This document shows, one piece after another, positions 7,477 to 15,554 of a stretch of 43,829 bases of DNA. Position numbers and translations under genes: made by a program. Origin of the DNA: Brevibacillus fluminis (GTDB lineage: Bacteria > Bacillota > Bacilli > Brevibacillales > Brevibacillaceae); NCBI RefSeq assembly GCF_003710825.1, contig NZ_RHHQ01000016.1, forward strand, positions 1-43,829, in the 5' to 3' direction. Position 1 is the stretch's first letter. Each line of letters opens with the position of its first letter. The notes beneath the pieces are model-generated. The model ran no database searches. It worked only from the letters and a program-made list of their open reading frames with translations, and had not been told where the DNA came from.

Positions 7477-9105
7477 ATGAAAACCGTGAGGGGAAAACGT
7501 GGTATTATTTCTGTTTTACTAATCATGATATGTTTGTCGCTAGTGGGTGGCTGCAGTTCGCAATCAGGTACGCCTGTGCCAGATCAACAAACGGATAGCG
7601 TCAAACCACAGTCGGGTGGAACCATTACTGTGGCAAGTTTTATCGACCCTGACACATTGGATCCTCATAAGTCAGTTGGGACTGATCAACTTGTTACGTG
7701 GCAAATGGGAGGATCCCTGCTGTATAAGGACCCTGTTACAAAAGAATTCAAACCGTATCTAGCCAACCATTACACCATTTCTGAGGATGGCAAAACGATG
7801 ACATTTACGATTCGTAAGGGGGTGTCATTTCAGGATGGAACACCATTAACCGCCAAAAGTTTCAAGGATACTTATGATCGAATATTAAATCCGAGAACCA
7901 ATGCCAAACAGGTACGTACCTTTTTGGAACCAGTGAAAAGCGTCAAAGCGCCGGATAATGATACCCTTATTCTGGAATTAAACGAGCCCAGTGCTTCTAT
8001 TTTGGATTTTCTCAGTACGGGTTCTTCGCAACCGCTGTCAATGAAGGCTATTGAAAAATATGGTGATGATTATGGGCGTAACCCAGTGGGAGTAGGTCCC
8101 TGGAAATTTGAAAGTTGGAAGCCAGGGGAGGGGGTTACATTAGTTCGAAATGAGGCGTTTCACTGGGCTGAGCCTTTCTACAAAAACCAGGGTCCTCCAA
8201 AACTCGACAAGCTGGTAGTCAAGACGATCTCAGACAGCAGTGTCATGATGTCCGCTTTGGATAACGGTTCGATTGATGTAGCAATGTATGTACCTGCTAG
8301 AAACATCAAAAAATATCGCAATAATCCGAAATATCAGGTTCTAGAACGCTATCGACCCGGTTTATCATTCACGTTGAGGATGAACTTGTCAAAACCAGAG
8401 TTCCAGGATGTTCAAGTTCGAAAAGCATTTAATATGTTGATCAATAAAGAAGCGATTATCCAAGCTGCTTTGATGGGAGAAGGAAAGGTTGCTCAAACAA
8501 TAATAGGCCCTGGTATGTTAGGGTATGACAAGTCATTGGGAACATATGGGTATCAGTATGATGTGGATGAAGCGAAAAAGCTTCTGGATGCTGCCGGATG
8601 GAAAGTAAATGGGAGTGGCTTACGAGAAAAGGATGGAAAAACACTGACGCTGGCATTTTTGAGTACCCCCACTTATGACAAAGAGGCTCAATTGGTTCAA
8701 GCAATGCTAGGAGAGGTAGGTATCAAAAGCAACATTCAAAATCTAGAAGCAGGAACCTATATAAATGAAGCTGTAAAAGGTAACTTTGATTTGACTTTTG
8801 GAACAGCTACATTTGAAGATCCGAGTATTATGTACATGTCTTTTCATTCCAATCAGATTGGTGCCTATAACTATGCCAGCGTAAAGGATGAAATCGTGGA
8901 TGCTTTATTGGAAAAAGGCCAAACAGCCTTTGATATGGAAGTCAGGAAAATGGCATACGAAGAGGCACAAAAACGAATGATGGAGCAAGCCTACCTAATT
9001 CCTATATATAATGACAAGCTGTTTACGGTCGTGAATTCACGAGTAAAAGGGGTTACATGGACGTCTTATGTGCCCATGTTCAACGATAGTTGGGTTCAAA
9101 AATAA
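7477..9105 (+). CDS. Peptide ABC transporter substrate-binding lipoprotein
   Basis: A 542-residue family 5 extracellular solute-binding protein (OppA/DppA type). A lipoprotein signal is evident: a positively charged start (MKTVRGKRG), a hydrophobic stretch and the lipobox LVGG-C around residue 26. The family signature spans IDPDTLDPHKSVGTDQL, then GKTMTFTIRKGVSFQDGTPLTAKSF, with GVGPWKFESWKPGEG in the middle. Membrane-anchored proteins of this type capture oligopeptides, dipeptides or nickel for ABC import. No permease or ATPase lies next to it, so it is an orphan that may deliver to a transporter elsewhere. The next gene is an M29 aminopeptidase, which fits peptide scavenging. The ribosome binding site AAAGGGGG stands somewhat far from ATG. 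Confidence 0.93.
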   Translation: MKTVRGKRGIISVLLIMICLSLVGGCSSQSGTPVPDQQTDSVKPQSGGTITVASFIDPDTLDPHKSVGTDQLVTWQMGGSLLYKDPVTKEFKPYLANHYTISEDGKTMTFTIRKGVSFQDGTPLTAKSFKDTYDRILNPRTNAKQVRTFLEPVKSVKAPDNDTLILELNEPSASILDFLSTGSSQPLSMKAIEKYGDDYGRNPVGVGPWKFESWKPGEGVTLVRNEAFHWAEPFYKNQGPPKLDKLVVKTISDSSVMMSALDNGSIDVAMYVPARNIKKYRNNPKYQVLERYRPGLSFTLRMNLSKPEFQDVQVRKAFNMLINKEAIIQAALMGEGKVAQTIIGPGMLGYDKSLGTYGYQYDVDEAKKLLDAAGWKVNGSGLREKDGKTLTLAFLSTPTYDKEAQLVQAMLGEVGIKSNIQNLEAGTYINEAVKGNFDLTFGTATFEDPSIMYMSFHSNQIGAYNYASVKDEIVDALLEKGQTAFDMEVRKMAYEEAQKRMMEQAYLIPIYNDKLFTVVNSRVKGVTWTSYVPMFNDSWVQK

Positions 9106-9407
9106 AACGAGTCAGCGGCAGTCCCGAGATCTACGATTATATTTATTTACAAGGTGTGAATGTGAATTGAAGAGAGCCTATTTTCTTGGAATTTCAGGTG
9201 AATTGTGCTTTTTCTTTATGAGATATCCTCAATGCGGTAACTCCTAAGCAACGAATTCCTTTAAATTCTTCTTGAGTTTACCCTCAGGGGAGGGATGTTG
9301 GATGTGATGATTCAGGCGTAAAGTTGTTAAGCTGCATGGATATATGTAATACGACAATTCCAGAATTGAAAGCGGAAGAAAAAACAATTTAGAAGAGGTG
9401 TTAATAA
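9106..9407. other. 302-base gap, no gene seen
   Basis: No coding frame with a ribosome binding site. A weak dyad (GGTAACTC with GAGTTTACC, about 40 bases apart) is the only structure noticed. The downstream aminopeptidase has its own ribosome binding site, AGAAGAGGTG. Confidence 0.35.
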
Positions 9408-10514
9408 ATGCTAGACCCAAGACTTACAAAATTGGCTAAAGTACTCGTAAACTATTCCACAAATATCCAAAAAGGGGATAATGTATTAATCGAAGCTATT
9501 GATATCGATCAGCCTTTGGTTAAAGAGCTTGTTAAAGCAGTCCACAAGGCAGGAGGACATGCATTCGTCAGTCTGCATGAAACTTCGATAAAGCGTCAAC
9601 TATTGCTGGAAGGAACGGAAGAATCTTTTAGAACATGGGCTGTTATTGAGAAATCTCGGATGGAAAAAATGCAAGCATGCATTATTGTAGACGGCGGGTA
9701 TAATATCAATGAACTGTCAGACGTTCCCATTGATAAGATGAAAATGTTTTCCTCTCTTTACAAGGCTGTGAGTATGGTACGACTTAAAACAAAGTGGGTT
9801 TATCTCCGTTACCCCAATCCTTCTGTAGCTCAGTTAGCTGCTATGAGTACAGAAGCGTTTGAAAATTTCTATTTCGATGTTTGCACAATGGATTACGACA
9901 AAATGTCAAAAGCGATGGTATCACTAAAAGAGTTAATGGATAGGACGGACCGTGTGAGAATTACGGGGCCAGGAACTGAACTTACTTTTTCGATCAAAGG
10001 GATACCGGCTATTTCGTGTGCTGGTGAATTTAATATCCCGGACGGAGAAGTGTTTACTGCCCCGGTTCGTGATTCTGTGAATGGTGTTATAACATACAAT
10101 ACACCGTCTCCCTACCAAGGATTTACGTTTGAAAATGTTCGTTTGGAGTTTAAAGATGGGAAGATCGTGAATGCAACAGCCAACGATACCGAACGGATTA
10201 ACAAAATTTTTGATACAGATGATGGTGCTCGATACGTTGGAGAGTTTGCAATTGGAGTGCATCCTGTGATTCGGGAACCGATGAAGGATATTCTATTCGA
10301 CGAGAAAATCGACGGAAGTTTCCATTTTACACCTGGTCGTTGTTATGACAACGCTTCAAATGGAAATGAGTCCGCCATTCATTGGGATATCGTGATGATT
10401 CAGCGGTCGGAGTATGGCGGAGGTGAGATCTGGTTCGATGATCGACTGATTCGCAAGGATGGGCGCTTCGTTATTCAAGAATTGGAACAACTTAACCCTG
10501 AAAACCTACTATAG
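9408..10514 (+). CDS. M29-family metallo-aminopeptidase (AmpS/AmpT type)
   Basis: A 368-residue protein of peptidase family M29, the thermophilic aminopeptidase T / AmpS group, which removes N-terminal residues from peptides using two metal ions in the cytoplasm. The N-terminal KLAKVLVNYSTNIQKGDNVL is typical. The metal-binding C-terminal half contains GEFAIG, FHFTPGRCYDNASNGNES and AIHWD, the usual Glu/His/Asp ligands. Length and end (GGGEIWFDDRLIRKDGRFV) are complete. AGAAGAGGTG lies seven bases before ATG. It follows a peptide-binding lipoprotein, suggesting a peptide uptake and breakdown pair, although the 302-base gap leaves room for a separate promoter. Confidence 0.93.
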   Translation: MLDPRLTKLAKVLVNYSTNIQKGDNVLIEAIDIDQPLVKELVKAVHKAGGHAFVSLHETSIKRQLLLEGTEESFRTWAVIEKSRMEKMQACIIVDGGYNINELSDVPIDKMKMFSSLYKAVSMVRLKTKWVYLRYPNPSVAQLAAMSTEAFENFYFDVCTMDYDKMSKAMVSLKELMDRTDRVRITGPGTELTFSIKGIPAISCAGEFNIPDGEVFTAPVRDSVNGVITYNTPSPYQGFTFENVRLEFKDGKIVNATANDTERINKIFDTDDGARYVGEFAIGVHPVIREPMKDILFDEKIDGSFHFTPGRCYDNASNGNESAIHWDIVMIQRSEYGGGEIWFDDRLIRKDGRFVIQELEQLNPENLL

Positions 10515-10604
10515 TCGAAATGGTATTTTTTCAAAGCAAAGTATGGCAAGGTTGAGTAAAATAGACAGCCTTGCCTCTATCAAACATGACGAGGCGATAG
10601 AATA

Positions 10605-11729
10605 ATGACATTCAGAGTAAAGTGTTCTTTGATTGTTTCATTTATTTCTCTAGTGTCTTTCAGTTTCTCTTGGGCTTTACCAAGTATAGCTGCAGAAACA
10701 ACTCAACAACTAAAAATAACAGAAAATACAGAAATATTAACGATCGAAAAAGCTATAAAACTGGTGAAGGCAGCTGATACTGAAATGGCAAAAGCACACA
10801 TAGATGCCGAAAATGACAATTTAAATTTACGAATAGTAAAAATGCAGTTGCGGGGCATTCGGGCTGATTCGATTGATTCGTTGGAACTTGCCCAATATAA
10901 ATACATTACAGAAGCTCAAAGTGAAATGAATGCTCGGATAAGTAACCTTTATAAAGAATCTGTAGAGGGAATTTTAAGGGGTAAGGCCATACTCTCATAC
11001 TACGATTTATTAAATGCACATTACGAACAAGAATGGAAAAGGCATCGTTACCAAAGAGTGGATGAGTTGGTTCAGATTGCAAATGGATGCGCAAAAAGCA
11101 GCAAATGTGTAAATGCGAATAAGGAAGATGTGAGGCAAGTAGAATCAACTGCTGCTATCGCAAAAGTTGAATGGTTTGTGGCTCAAAGTAAGTGGGAAGA
11201 GACGAGAATCCAGCAAAATGAAATATTGGGAGTAGATGCACAGAAAGAATGGCTGTTCCCGACTGAAGATGAAGAGGCAACTGAAGATCCTCCCATTACG
11301 TTTGAAGATGCGATTGCTTCATTAAAAACAGATTCATATGTTGTCGCTCAAAAAAAAGGAGATATACAGATCGCACAGTTACGTGTCGATTTGATCAACA
11401 AATATTCTGCATTATCTACTATTTATGGAAAAATCGCAACAAACAATTTGGAAAAAGCAAAAATAGAGCTGGAGAAGTCAAAAAAAGCGGATGTATATGC
11501 TGTATACACAATGTATCAAAAATATCGCGACGGGTATAAGGTAATGCAAACATGTAAACATGCAGTCAAGCTCGCAAACGATAACTATAACAAGAGGATA
11601 TCACAATTTAAGCAGGGAACGATAAGCATCTTTGAAGTACTGCAGTTGGAGCAGGAGTTAGCCAACATGGAGAATCATTACCTAGCAGCAAAGAATGACT
11701 TCAATCATATCAGAGCGAATTTCCAATGA
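10605..11729 (+). CDS. TolC-family (outer membrane efflux protein-like)
   Basis: A 374-residue secreted protein. An N-terminal signal peptide (MTFRVKCSLIVSFISLVSFS, ending near SIAAE) is followed by two long helical repeats typical of the TolC/OEP family. These include LTIEKAIKLVKAADTEMAKA and, in the second half, ITFEDAIASLKTDSYVVAQK, with the closing QFKQGTISIFEVLQLEQELA. In Gram-negative bacteria such proteins form outer-membrane tunnels; monoderm Firmicutes have TolC-like proteins of unclear role, perhaps cell-wall spanning. Two Cys in GCAKSSKC interrupt the first helical hairpin. An HlyD adaptor and ABC permease lie 14 kb away, which could be partners. A modest GACGAGG ribosome binding site precedes ATG. 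The gene may be cotranscribed with the aminopeptidase (90-base gap). Confidence 0.8.
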   Translation: MTFRVKCSLIVSFISLVSFSFSWALPSIAAETTQQLKITENTEILTIEKAIKLVKAADTEMAKAHIDAENDNLNLRIVKMQLRGIRADSIDSLELAQYKYITEAQSEMNARISNLYKESVEGILRGKAILSYYDLLNAHYEQEWKRHRYQRVDELVQIANGCAKSSKCVNANKEDVRQVESTAAIAKVEWFVAQSKWEETRIQQNEILGVDAQKEWLFPTEDEEATEDPPITFEDAIASLKTDSYVVAQKKGDIQIAQLRVDLINKYSALSTIYGKIATNNLEKAKIELEKSKKADVYAVYTMYQKYRDGYKVMQTCKHAVKLANDNYNKRISQFKQGTISIFEVLQLEQELANMENHYLAAKNDFNHIRANFQ

Positions 11730-11857
11730 ATCCAATACCGTTTTTGCTATTATATTTTCATTAAAACATTTATACTCACATCCTCTTTGCCTATTTGTTG
11801 TTGGTTTTAAAATGAGGTTGGACAAAACCGGAAAACAAGTTTTTGATAGTAAGGAAA

Positions 11858-11890
11858 AGACCAGTTCCGAAATCGGGACTGGTCTACTTT
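11858..11890 (+). terminator. Terminator hairpin serving as intron target
   Basis: The arms AGACCAGT and ACTGGTCT with inner TCCGA/TCGGG pairing form a strong stem followed by ACTTTCTA. Four bases after the T tract the group II intron remnant starts. Bacterial class C introns insert directly behind such hairpins. The gene it originally terminated may be the TolC-like gene. Confidence 0.75.
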
Positions 11891-11893
11891 CTA

Positions 11894-12062
11894 GTGCGCC
11901 CAGCATGGGCGTCCATCTTTAGGGTGAAAGTTCCGAACGGGGGCTGGCGAGCGCCTACCGTTAGCCAAGAGTAAGGGTGTCCATCGTTAGGTGGAATCTG
12001 AAGGAAGCTGGAGGCAAACGCTCGACCAAAGGTACACGAACCCAATTTGAGGCTAGTGTGAT
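11894..12062 (+). mobile_element. 5' fragment of a group II intron (class C-like)
   Basis: The sequence starts GTGCGCCCAGCATGGGCG, the conserved 5' end and first stem of bacterial group II introns. It continues through domain I blocks including GGGTGAAAGTTCCGAACGGG and GTAAGGGTGTCCATCGTTAG, with GGAAGCTGGAGGCAAACG after that. The reverse transcriptase ORF and the catalytic 3' domains V and VI are absent, so only about 170 bases survive and it cannot splice. Its position immediately after an intrinsic terminator fits class C insertion. The right border, near GGCTAGTGTGA, is a deletion endpoint. Confidence 0.85.
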
Positions 12063-12161
12063 TTTTCATCTTAGGTGAGAAAAATTGCATTTTGGATAAG
12101 AAAATTGTTTCATTTCTGTGAGAAAAATAGCGATATACATCATAGTGAATTTTTATACAGC

Positions 12162-12196
12162 GGGTGAGGGCGAAAATAAGTCCTCACCCTTTTTTA
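12162..12196 (+). terminator. Strong intrinsic terminator
   Basis: GGGTGAGG and CCTCACCC pair around CGAAAATAAGT and are followed by six T. It lies 100 bases past the truncated intron. No complete plus-strand gene ends nearby, so it may derive from a deleted one. Confidence 0.85.
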
Positions 12197-12590
12197 AAGA
12201 GGAAGATAGTTATATTTTTAAGGGTATGTGAAAAGAATGGATACGATTCAGCAATGAAGGTATATAAAAAGGAAAACATTTACTTAGACAATAACAATGA
12301 CATAAGGAATAACTTTACGACTTTCATTCCCACAAAAGTGTCTTTGAAAACTTTAAGTATATTAACTAATCAAACTGAATCTTTTCTTTGGCGTATGACA
12401 GTCTATTCGGATATTCCAGAGGTTTTCCAAGATGCGGAAAGTAGCTGACTGATTCCGCTACGCGTTGGAGCTCTATACCTGTTGTAACGTACAACAAGAT
12501 CAAGGGCGTCTTTCGTGTAAATCCTGCAAACAAAAAACTGTAAAGCAGCTTAGCCCCTCCGTCTGTATGTTCGGAAGGGAAGCGGATGAA
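12197..12590. other. No convincing gene
   Basis: A plus-strand frame runs from 12164 to 12448 but starts inside the terminator stem, lacks a ribosome binding site and has no recognisable domain. A shorter frame from about 12256 (MKVYKKENIYLDNNNDIRNN) could be a gene relic. Nothing else is visible. Confidence 0.35.
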
Positions 12591-12591
12591 A

Positions 12592-12627
12592 CAAAACGAA
12601 AGCACCTTTTTAGGGTGCTTTCGTTTT
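12592..12627. terminator. Bidirectional terminator containing a stop codon
   Basis: CGAAAGCACC and GGGTGCTTTCG form the stem, with T-rich flanks on both strands. The loop contains the TAA stop of the minus-strand gene at 12610-12612, so coding sequence runs into one arm of the hairpin. Confidence 0.85.
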
Positions 12628-13869
12628 CGATTTTGCATCTAACTCAGTCCAGCTCTTATAGTCATGTATCGCAAACCCTGCATAACTAGAATAGTGGGAT
12701 AGCTTTTCCTTCGCTACTTGCAATTCTGTTTTCATAGCACCTACGTTCAATGAATAAAACGTCGTAAAGGCACCCTCCGAACTGGGGGCGGTCTCCACCG
12801 CAACGATCGCTTGCCTTTTAAGCGTGCTTGCTTCCCTTAGCAGTGTATGTGCATTTGCAACAATTCCATCATTCCCTAGAGCGGTATTACGATAATCCAT
12901 AATGACAACCGAATCTGCCTTCTCCATTAACCATGCACTCATGCTGTAATTGGAGTTGGGGAGCTTGACGAGATGAAGCCAAAAAGGAACATCCAACGTA
13001 ATTTTCAAGCCGCTCCCTTTTGTTTCCTTCTCGATAAATCGCATATTTTCCATCCAATTTTCAATGACCAGCTTCTGATTCGTCTTCCATTCAGCTAAAA
13101 TATACGGCTCGATATCAAAGTGAAGTCCTGCGAAGCGTTCTTCTGATTCAACAGCTGCATTGTATGCTTTTACCCATGAAAGAAAGTCTTTTATTTGGTT
13201 CTGATTGTTTGTTAAAGCCCATTGGGGGCGGCCGGCAAGTGCTTCCACCTTGATTTGTTTTTCCGTCGCACTGCGAACAAAATTTTGATAAACCGTTTCA
13301 GGTACGCCCTTATCGATCTGAAGGTATATCGTAGTCAAGTCGTTATCACGGGCAAACTTGAAAATTTTCTCTTGATCCGTTTTGATAATTGTGGCGTCCC
13401 AAATCCATGTGCCTTTTTGTACCACTTTCAAATACTCTGGAGTCGTCACGACAACCAGAGCATGATCGGCAATCCAATCAATTTGTGCGTCAAATGCTTC
13501 ACTGATGAAGCGAATGGGAACCATCGTGCGCTTATTCTCGATTACTGCTTGAGCATCAAAGGTTATCTGCTCCCCGTTTACGAGTGCGCGATTTTGACCA
13601 ATGGTAAGAATTATGGTTTTTTCTTTTTTCGTAAAGGTTACTTGTTTTGTCTGCCCATTCCATTGGACTTTAAGACCAAGCTTCTCTGCTACGAACCTTG
13701 CTGGAACCATCGTGCGGTTCGTTTGGACATCTACATACGGTGATTCATCGGGAAAGGACACAGATTGGCCATTCACGGTAACATGGACCTGTGGCGCGGC
13801 AAGAGCCGGTAAGAAGTAAGCTGTTCCTAGCAGCACCGTCAACAAAAAGGTTCGTGGTATGTTCTTCAT
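12610..13869 (-). CDS. Secreted protein, copper-amine-oxidase N-domain plus TIM-barrel-like region
   Basis: A 419-residue exported protein. A signal peptide (MKNIPRTFLLTVLLGTAYFL, cleavage near ALA-AP) leads into two repeats of the domain called copper amine oxidase N-terminal. The repeats are seen as VNGQSVSFPDESPYVDVQTN with RTMVPARFVAEKLG, and NGEQITFDAQAVIENKRTMV with PIRFISEAF. These are wall- or polysaccharide-associated modules common in Bacillales, not an oxidase. The remaining 260 residues (TTIYLQIDKGVPETVYQNFV, GLHFDIEPYILAEW, VIMDYRN) look like a glycosidase-type beta/alpha barrel; DIEP and the Asp in VIMDYR are candidate active-site residues. It has a GAGGAAA ribosome binding site and is transcribed alone. 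The wall or sugar substrate is unknown. Confidence 0.82.
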   Translation of the reverse strand: MKNIPRTFLLTVLLGTAYFLPALAAPQVHVTVNGQSVSFPDESPYVDVQTNRTMVPARFVAEKLGLKVQWNGQTKQVTFTKKEKTIILTIGQNRALVNGEQITFDAQAVIENKRTMVPIRFISEAFDAQIDWIADHALVVVTTPEYLKVVQKGTWIWDATIIKTDQEKIFKFARDNDLTTIYLQIDKGVPETVYQNFVRSATEKQIKVEALAGRPQWALTNNQNQIKDFLSWVKAYNAAVESEERFAGLHFDIEPYILAEWKTNQKLVIENWMENMRFIEKETKGSGLKITLDVPFWLHLVKLPNSNYSMSAWLMEKADSVVIMDYRNTALGNDGIVANAHTLLREASTLKRQAIVAVETAPSSEGAFTTFYSLNVGAMKTELQVAKEKLSHYSSYAGFAIHDYKSWTELDAKSKTKAP

Positions 13870-14370
13870 CTATTATTTCCTCAAATCTTCCTCTATGCTT
13901 GCATGCCGATCATCTGAATTTTACGCAGCGATTATATTTTACTATAATCACGTCCTTATTTACCTGATCACATGGTTGCAGGGAAACGGAAGATAGCACA
14001 TGAAGAAATTCCTACGCATACGCGATTCACGCGGTTTAATCAACAAGCAAGTTACTTCTTTTCAAAAACCATGTTTTGAATGTGATACGATAATCTATGA
14101 AAAATCGGGATGCCGGGTGGCGTATTTTCAAAGATATCATCGGCATAGATCATACTTAACCGGGATGATTTCGGATCATTGTTGTAGGGGTCTCTGAAGT
14201 TTGGATCAGTTTCCCCTTCCTCCCGTCGTTAGAGAATAACCTTGAGTTCATGTAATATGATCCGAGTTGAAAACAAATGAGGGGCTTGGTCCATTTATAA
14301 GGATCAAGTTTTTTTGCTTTCTATAAAGGGATAATATTGGTGGATTTTCTGTTTTTTGATATAAGATTGT
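13870..14370. other. 500-base gap with one terminator, no gene supported
   Basis: The first part should hold the promoter of the minus-strand secreted protein. The plus frame 14000-14197 lacks a ribosome binding site and homology signals. The only firm structure is the terminator at 14288-14318. Confidence 0.4.
14288..14318 (+). terminator. Intrinsic terminator
   Basis: CTTGGTCC pairs with GGATCAAG (GU pair included) around a short AT loop and is followed by seven T. The gene it served is not recognisable. Confidence 0.65.
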
Positions 14371-14384
14371 CTAAGTGTTTAAAA

Positions 14385-14446
14385 TGACCGGGATTCCTAG
14401 ATAGATAAGGAGTGCCGGTCTAATACTTAATTATCACTGAACAACA
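14385..14446 (+). repeat. Iteron-bearing dispersed repeat, partial copy D
   Basis: The hairpin ACCGG..CCT/AGG..CCGGT is followed by the iteron GGTCTAATACTTAATTATCA (14417-14436) and the tip CTGAACAACA. It matches the right part of copy B. Other iterons at the expected distance are not convincing, so it is a partial copy. Confidence 0.65.
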
Positions 14447-14562
14447 GGACATGTAGCTACGAACGGGACATGGTGTCTGATGAAAATATAGTTTTAGAGT
14501 GAGGAAATAAAGGGTTTGACCGCGAGAATTGGTGAGTTTTTCTGTTTATTAGAAATTAGGTT

Positions 14563-14769
14563 GTGCTAAATTTTGGAATTATTTGCGATGGAGGGAGAGT
14601 CTTTTTGATACATAGCAGGCAGAATAATTCACTATACTCTAAGATTGTCTTAGCGGTGTGGCCGATCGTTACTAATGACAAATCGGCTATCACTTTAAAA
14701 GTAAGTGGTGAGGTACGTGTTCCTATTAACCGAGGGCTGGATAAGCCTATTTATGTTTTAATTTTGTAG
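14563..14769 (+). pseudogene. C-terminal remnant of an unknown protein family
   Basis: The frame ends VTNDKSAITLKVSGEVRVP followed by INRGLDKPIYVLIL-stop. The last residues recur at 19976-20026 (YVPIYRGLVKPIYDIL-stop) and at 2507-2536 (ELTPIYNIL-stop). Each is followed by a CCTACG-type terminator. No ribosome binding site or start is convincing. I do not recognise the family; the recurrence in three places is the evidence that these are gene relics rather than chance frames. Confidence 0.5.
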
Positions 14770-14788
14770 AAACTTAATTTGTTTTCAC

Positions 14789-14882
14789 CAAAAACCTACG
14801 ATCCATTCTTGATATGGATGTGCACCCCATTTGTTAAACACATCTAACAAGTAGAGGTGCAGTCAGGATCGTTGGTTTTTTA
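14789..14882 (+). terminator. Large terminator with internal hairpin
   Basis: AAAACCTACGATCC pairs with GGATCGTTGGTTTT, enclosing a second stem (TGCACC with GGTGCA), and is followed by T. The outer arms equal those of the terminators at 2556 and 20049, so this is the third member of that set with a 40-base insert. Confidence 0.7.
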
Positions 14883-15240
14883 TATTAGCAAACCGGAATT
14901 CCAGAATAAAAATTTTTAGTGGTTGCCGATTCGTACTGCAGATGCTGGATAAAGTCTGTCGAAAAGGGGTATCAAGCAAGTAGCCATCCAATGACGAAAA
15001 ATATTTTTCGTTAGTAAGAAGATCAAATTCAGTACTACGGGATAATTCAGCCCGGTTCCTTTGTTTTAATGTAAATGAGTATATAAATTCAAGTTATTTC
15101 GGAATGTTCAGAAAAATATTTTTCGAAAATTATTTTGCTTAGGTGAAAATTTTTCCATTTTTTCGAGAGAAAGTCCTTGATATAAAGCGTTTTCATGGTT
15201 GGTATCATTATTGCTATGGTAGGTATGCATATCTCGATAA
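14883..15240. other. AT-rich gap, no gene seen
   Basis: Several near-palindromes with AATATTTTTCG (about 15000 and 15115) occur but no gene, terminator or RNA fold is supported. Confidence 0.35.
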
Positions 15241-15254
15241 AGGAGGAGAAACAA

Positions 15255-15490
15255 GTGACTCTGGATTTACGAAACATCAAGGCAATCGGCGCCCATGCAT
15301 TTCCGTATCTGGCAGAGCCAAACCAACATGTAACCGAAAACTGCCGTAATCAGATGAAATAGCGCATCCGAAATACCAAACGTCTTATGCCCGTGCGATT
15401 CTTATCACCATCGTTGCGCTGATTGTTTGCCTTAGCTTCCAGGATGCTAGGCCTGTGCTGACAAACCTGGTGAATCATTTGGATCAGTGA
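15255..15490 (+). pseudogene. Membrane protein remnant, frameshifted
   Basis: After AAAGGAGGAGAAACA a GTG at 15255 opens a 35-codon frame (TLDLRNIKAIGAHAFPYLAE...) that stops at TAG. Overlapping it in another frame is KYQTSYARAILITIVALIVC followed by LSFQDARPVLTNLVNHLDQ-stop, a clear hydrophobic segment with a polar tail. A start with an excellent ribosome binding site and a terminal transmembrane piece in different frames suggest a gene shortened by deletion and frameshift. Family not recognised. It immediately precedes the M20 hydrolase and may have been its operon partner. Confidence 0.4.
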
Positions 15491-15554
15491 CTCGTTTTTC
15501 TGTTAATTTGTTGGCGGAAATACAACAAATACTGAATGGAAGGGAATTGATGAG

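Noticed and set aside
12164..12448. 94-codon plus-strand ORF
   Set aside because: Begins inside a terminator stem, has no ribosome binding site and no recognisable domain.
13222..13743. 173-codon ORF antisense to the secreted protein
   Set aside because: Shadow of the minus-strand gene, whose signal peptide and repeats are clear.
14000..14197. 65-codon ORF MKKFLRIRDSRG...
   Set aside because: No ribosome binding site, no homology pattern and no neighbour context.
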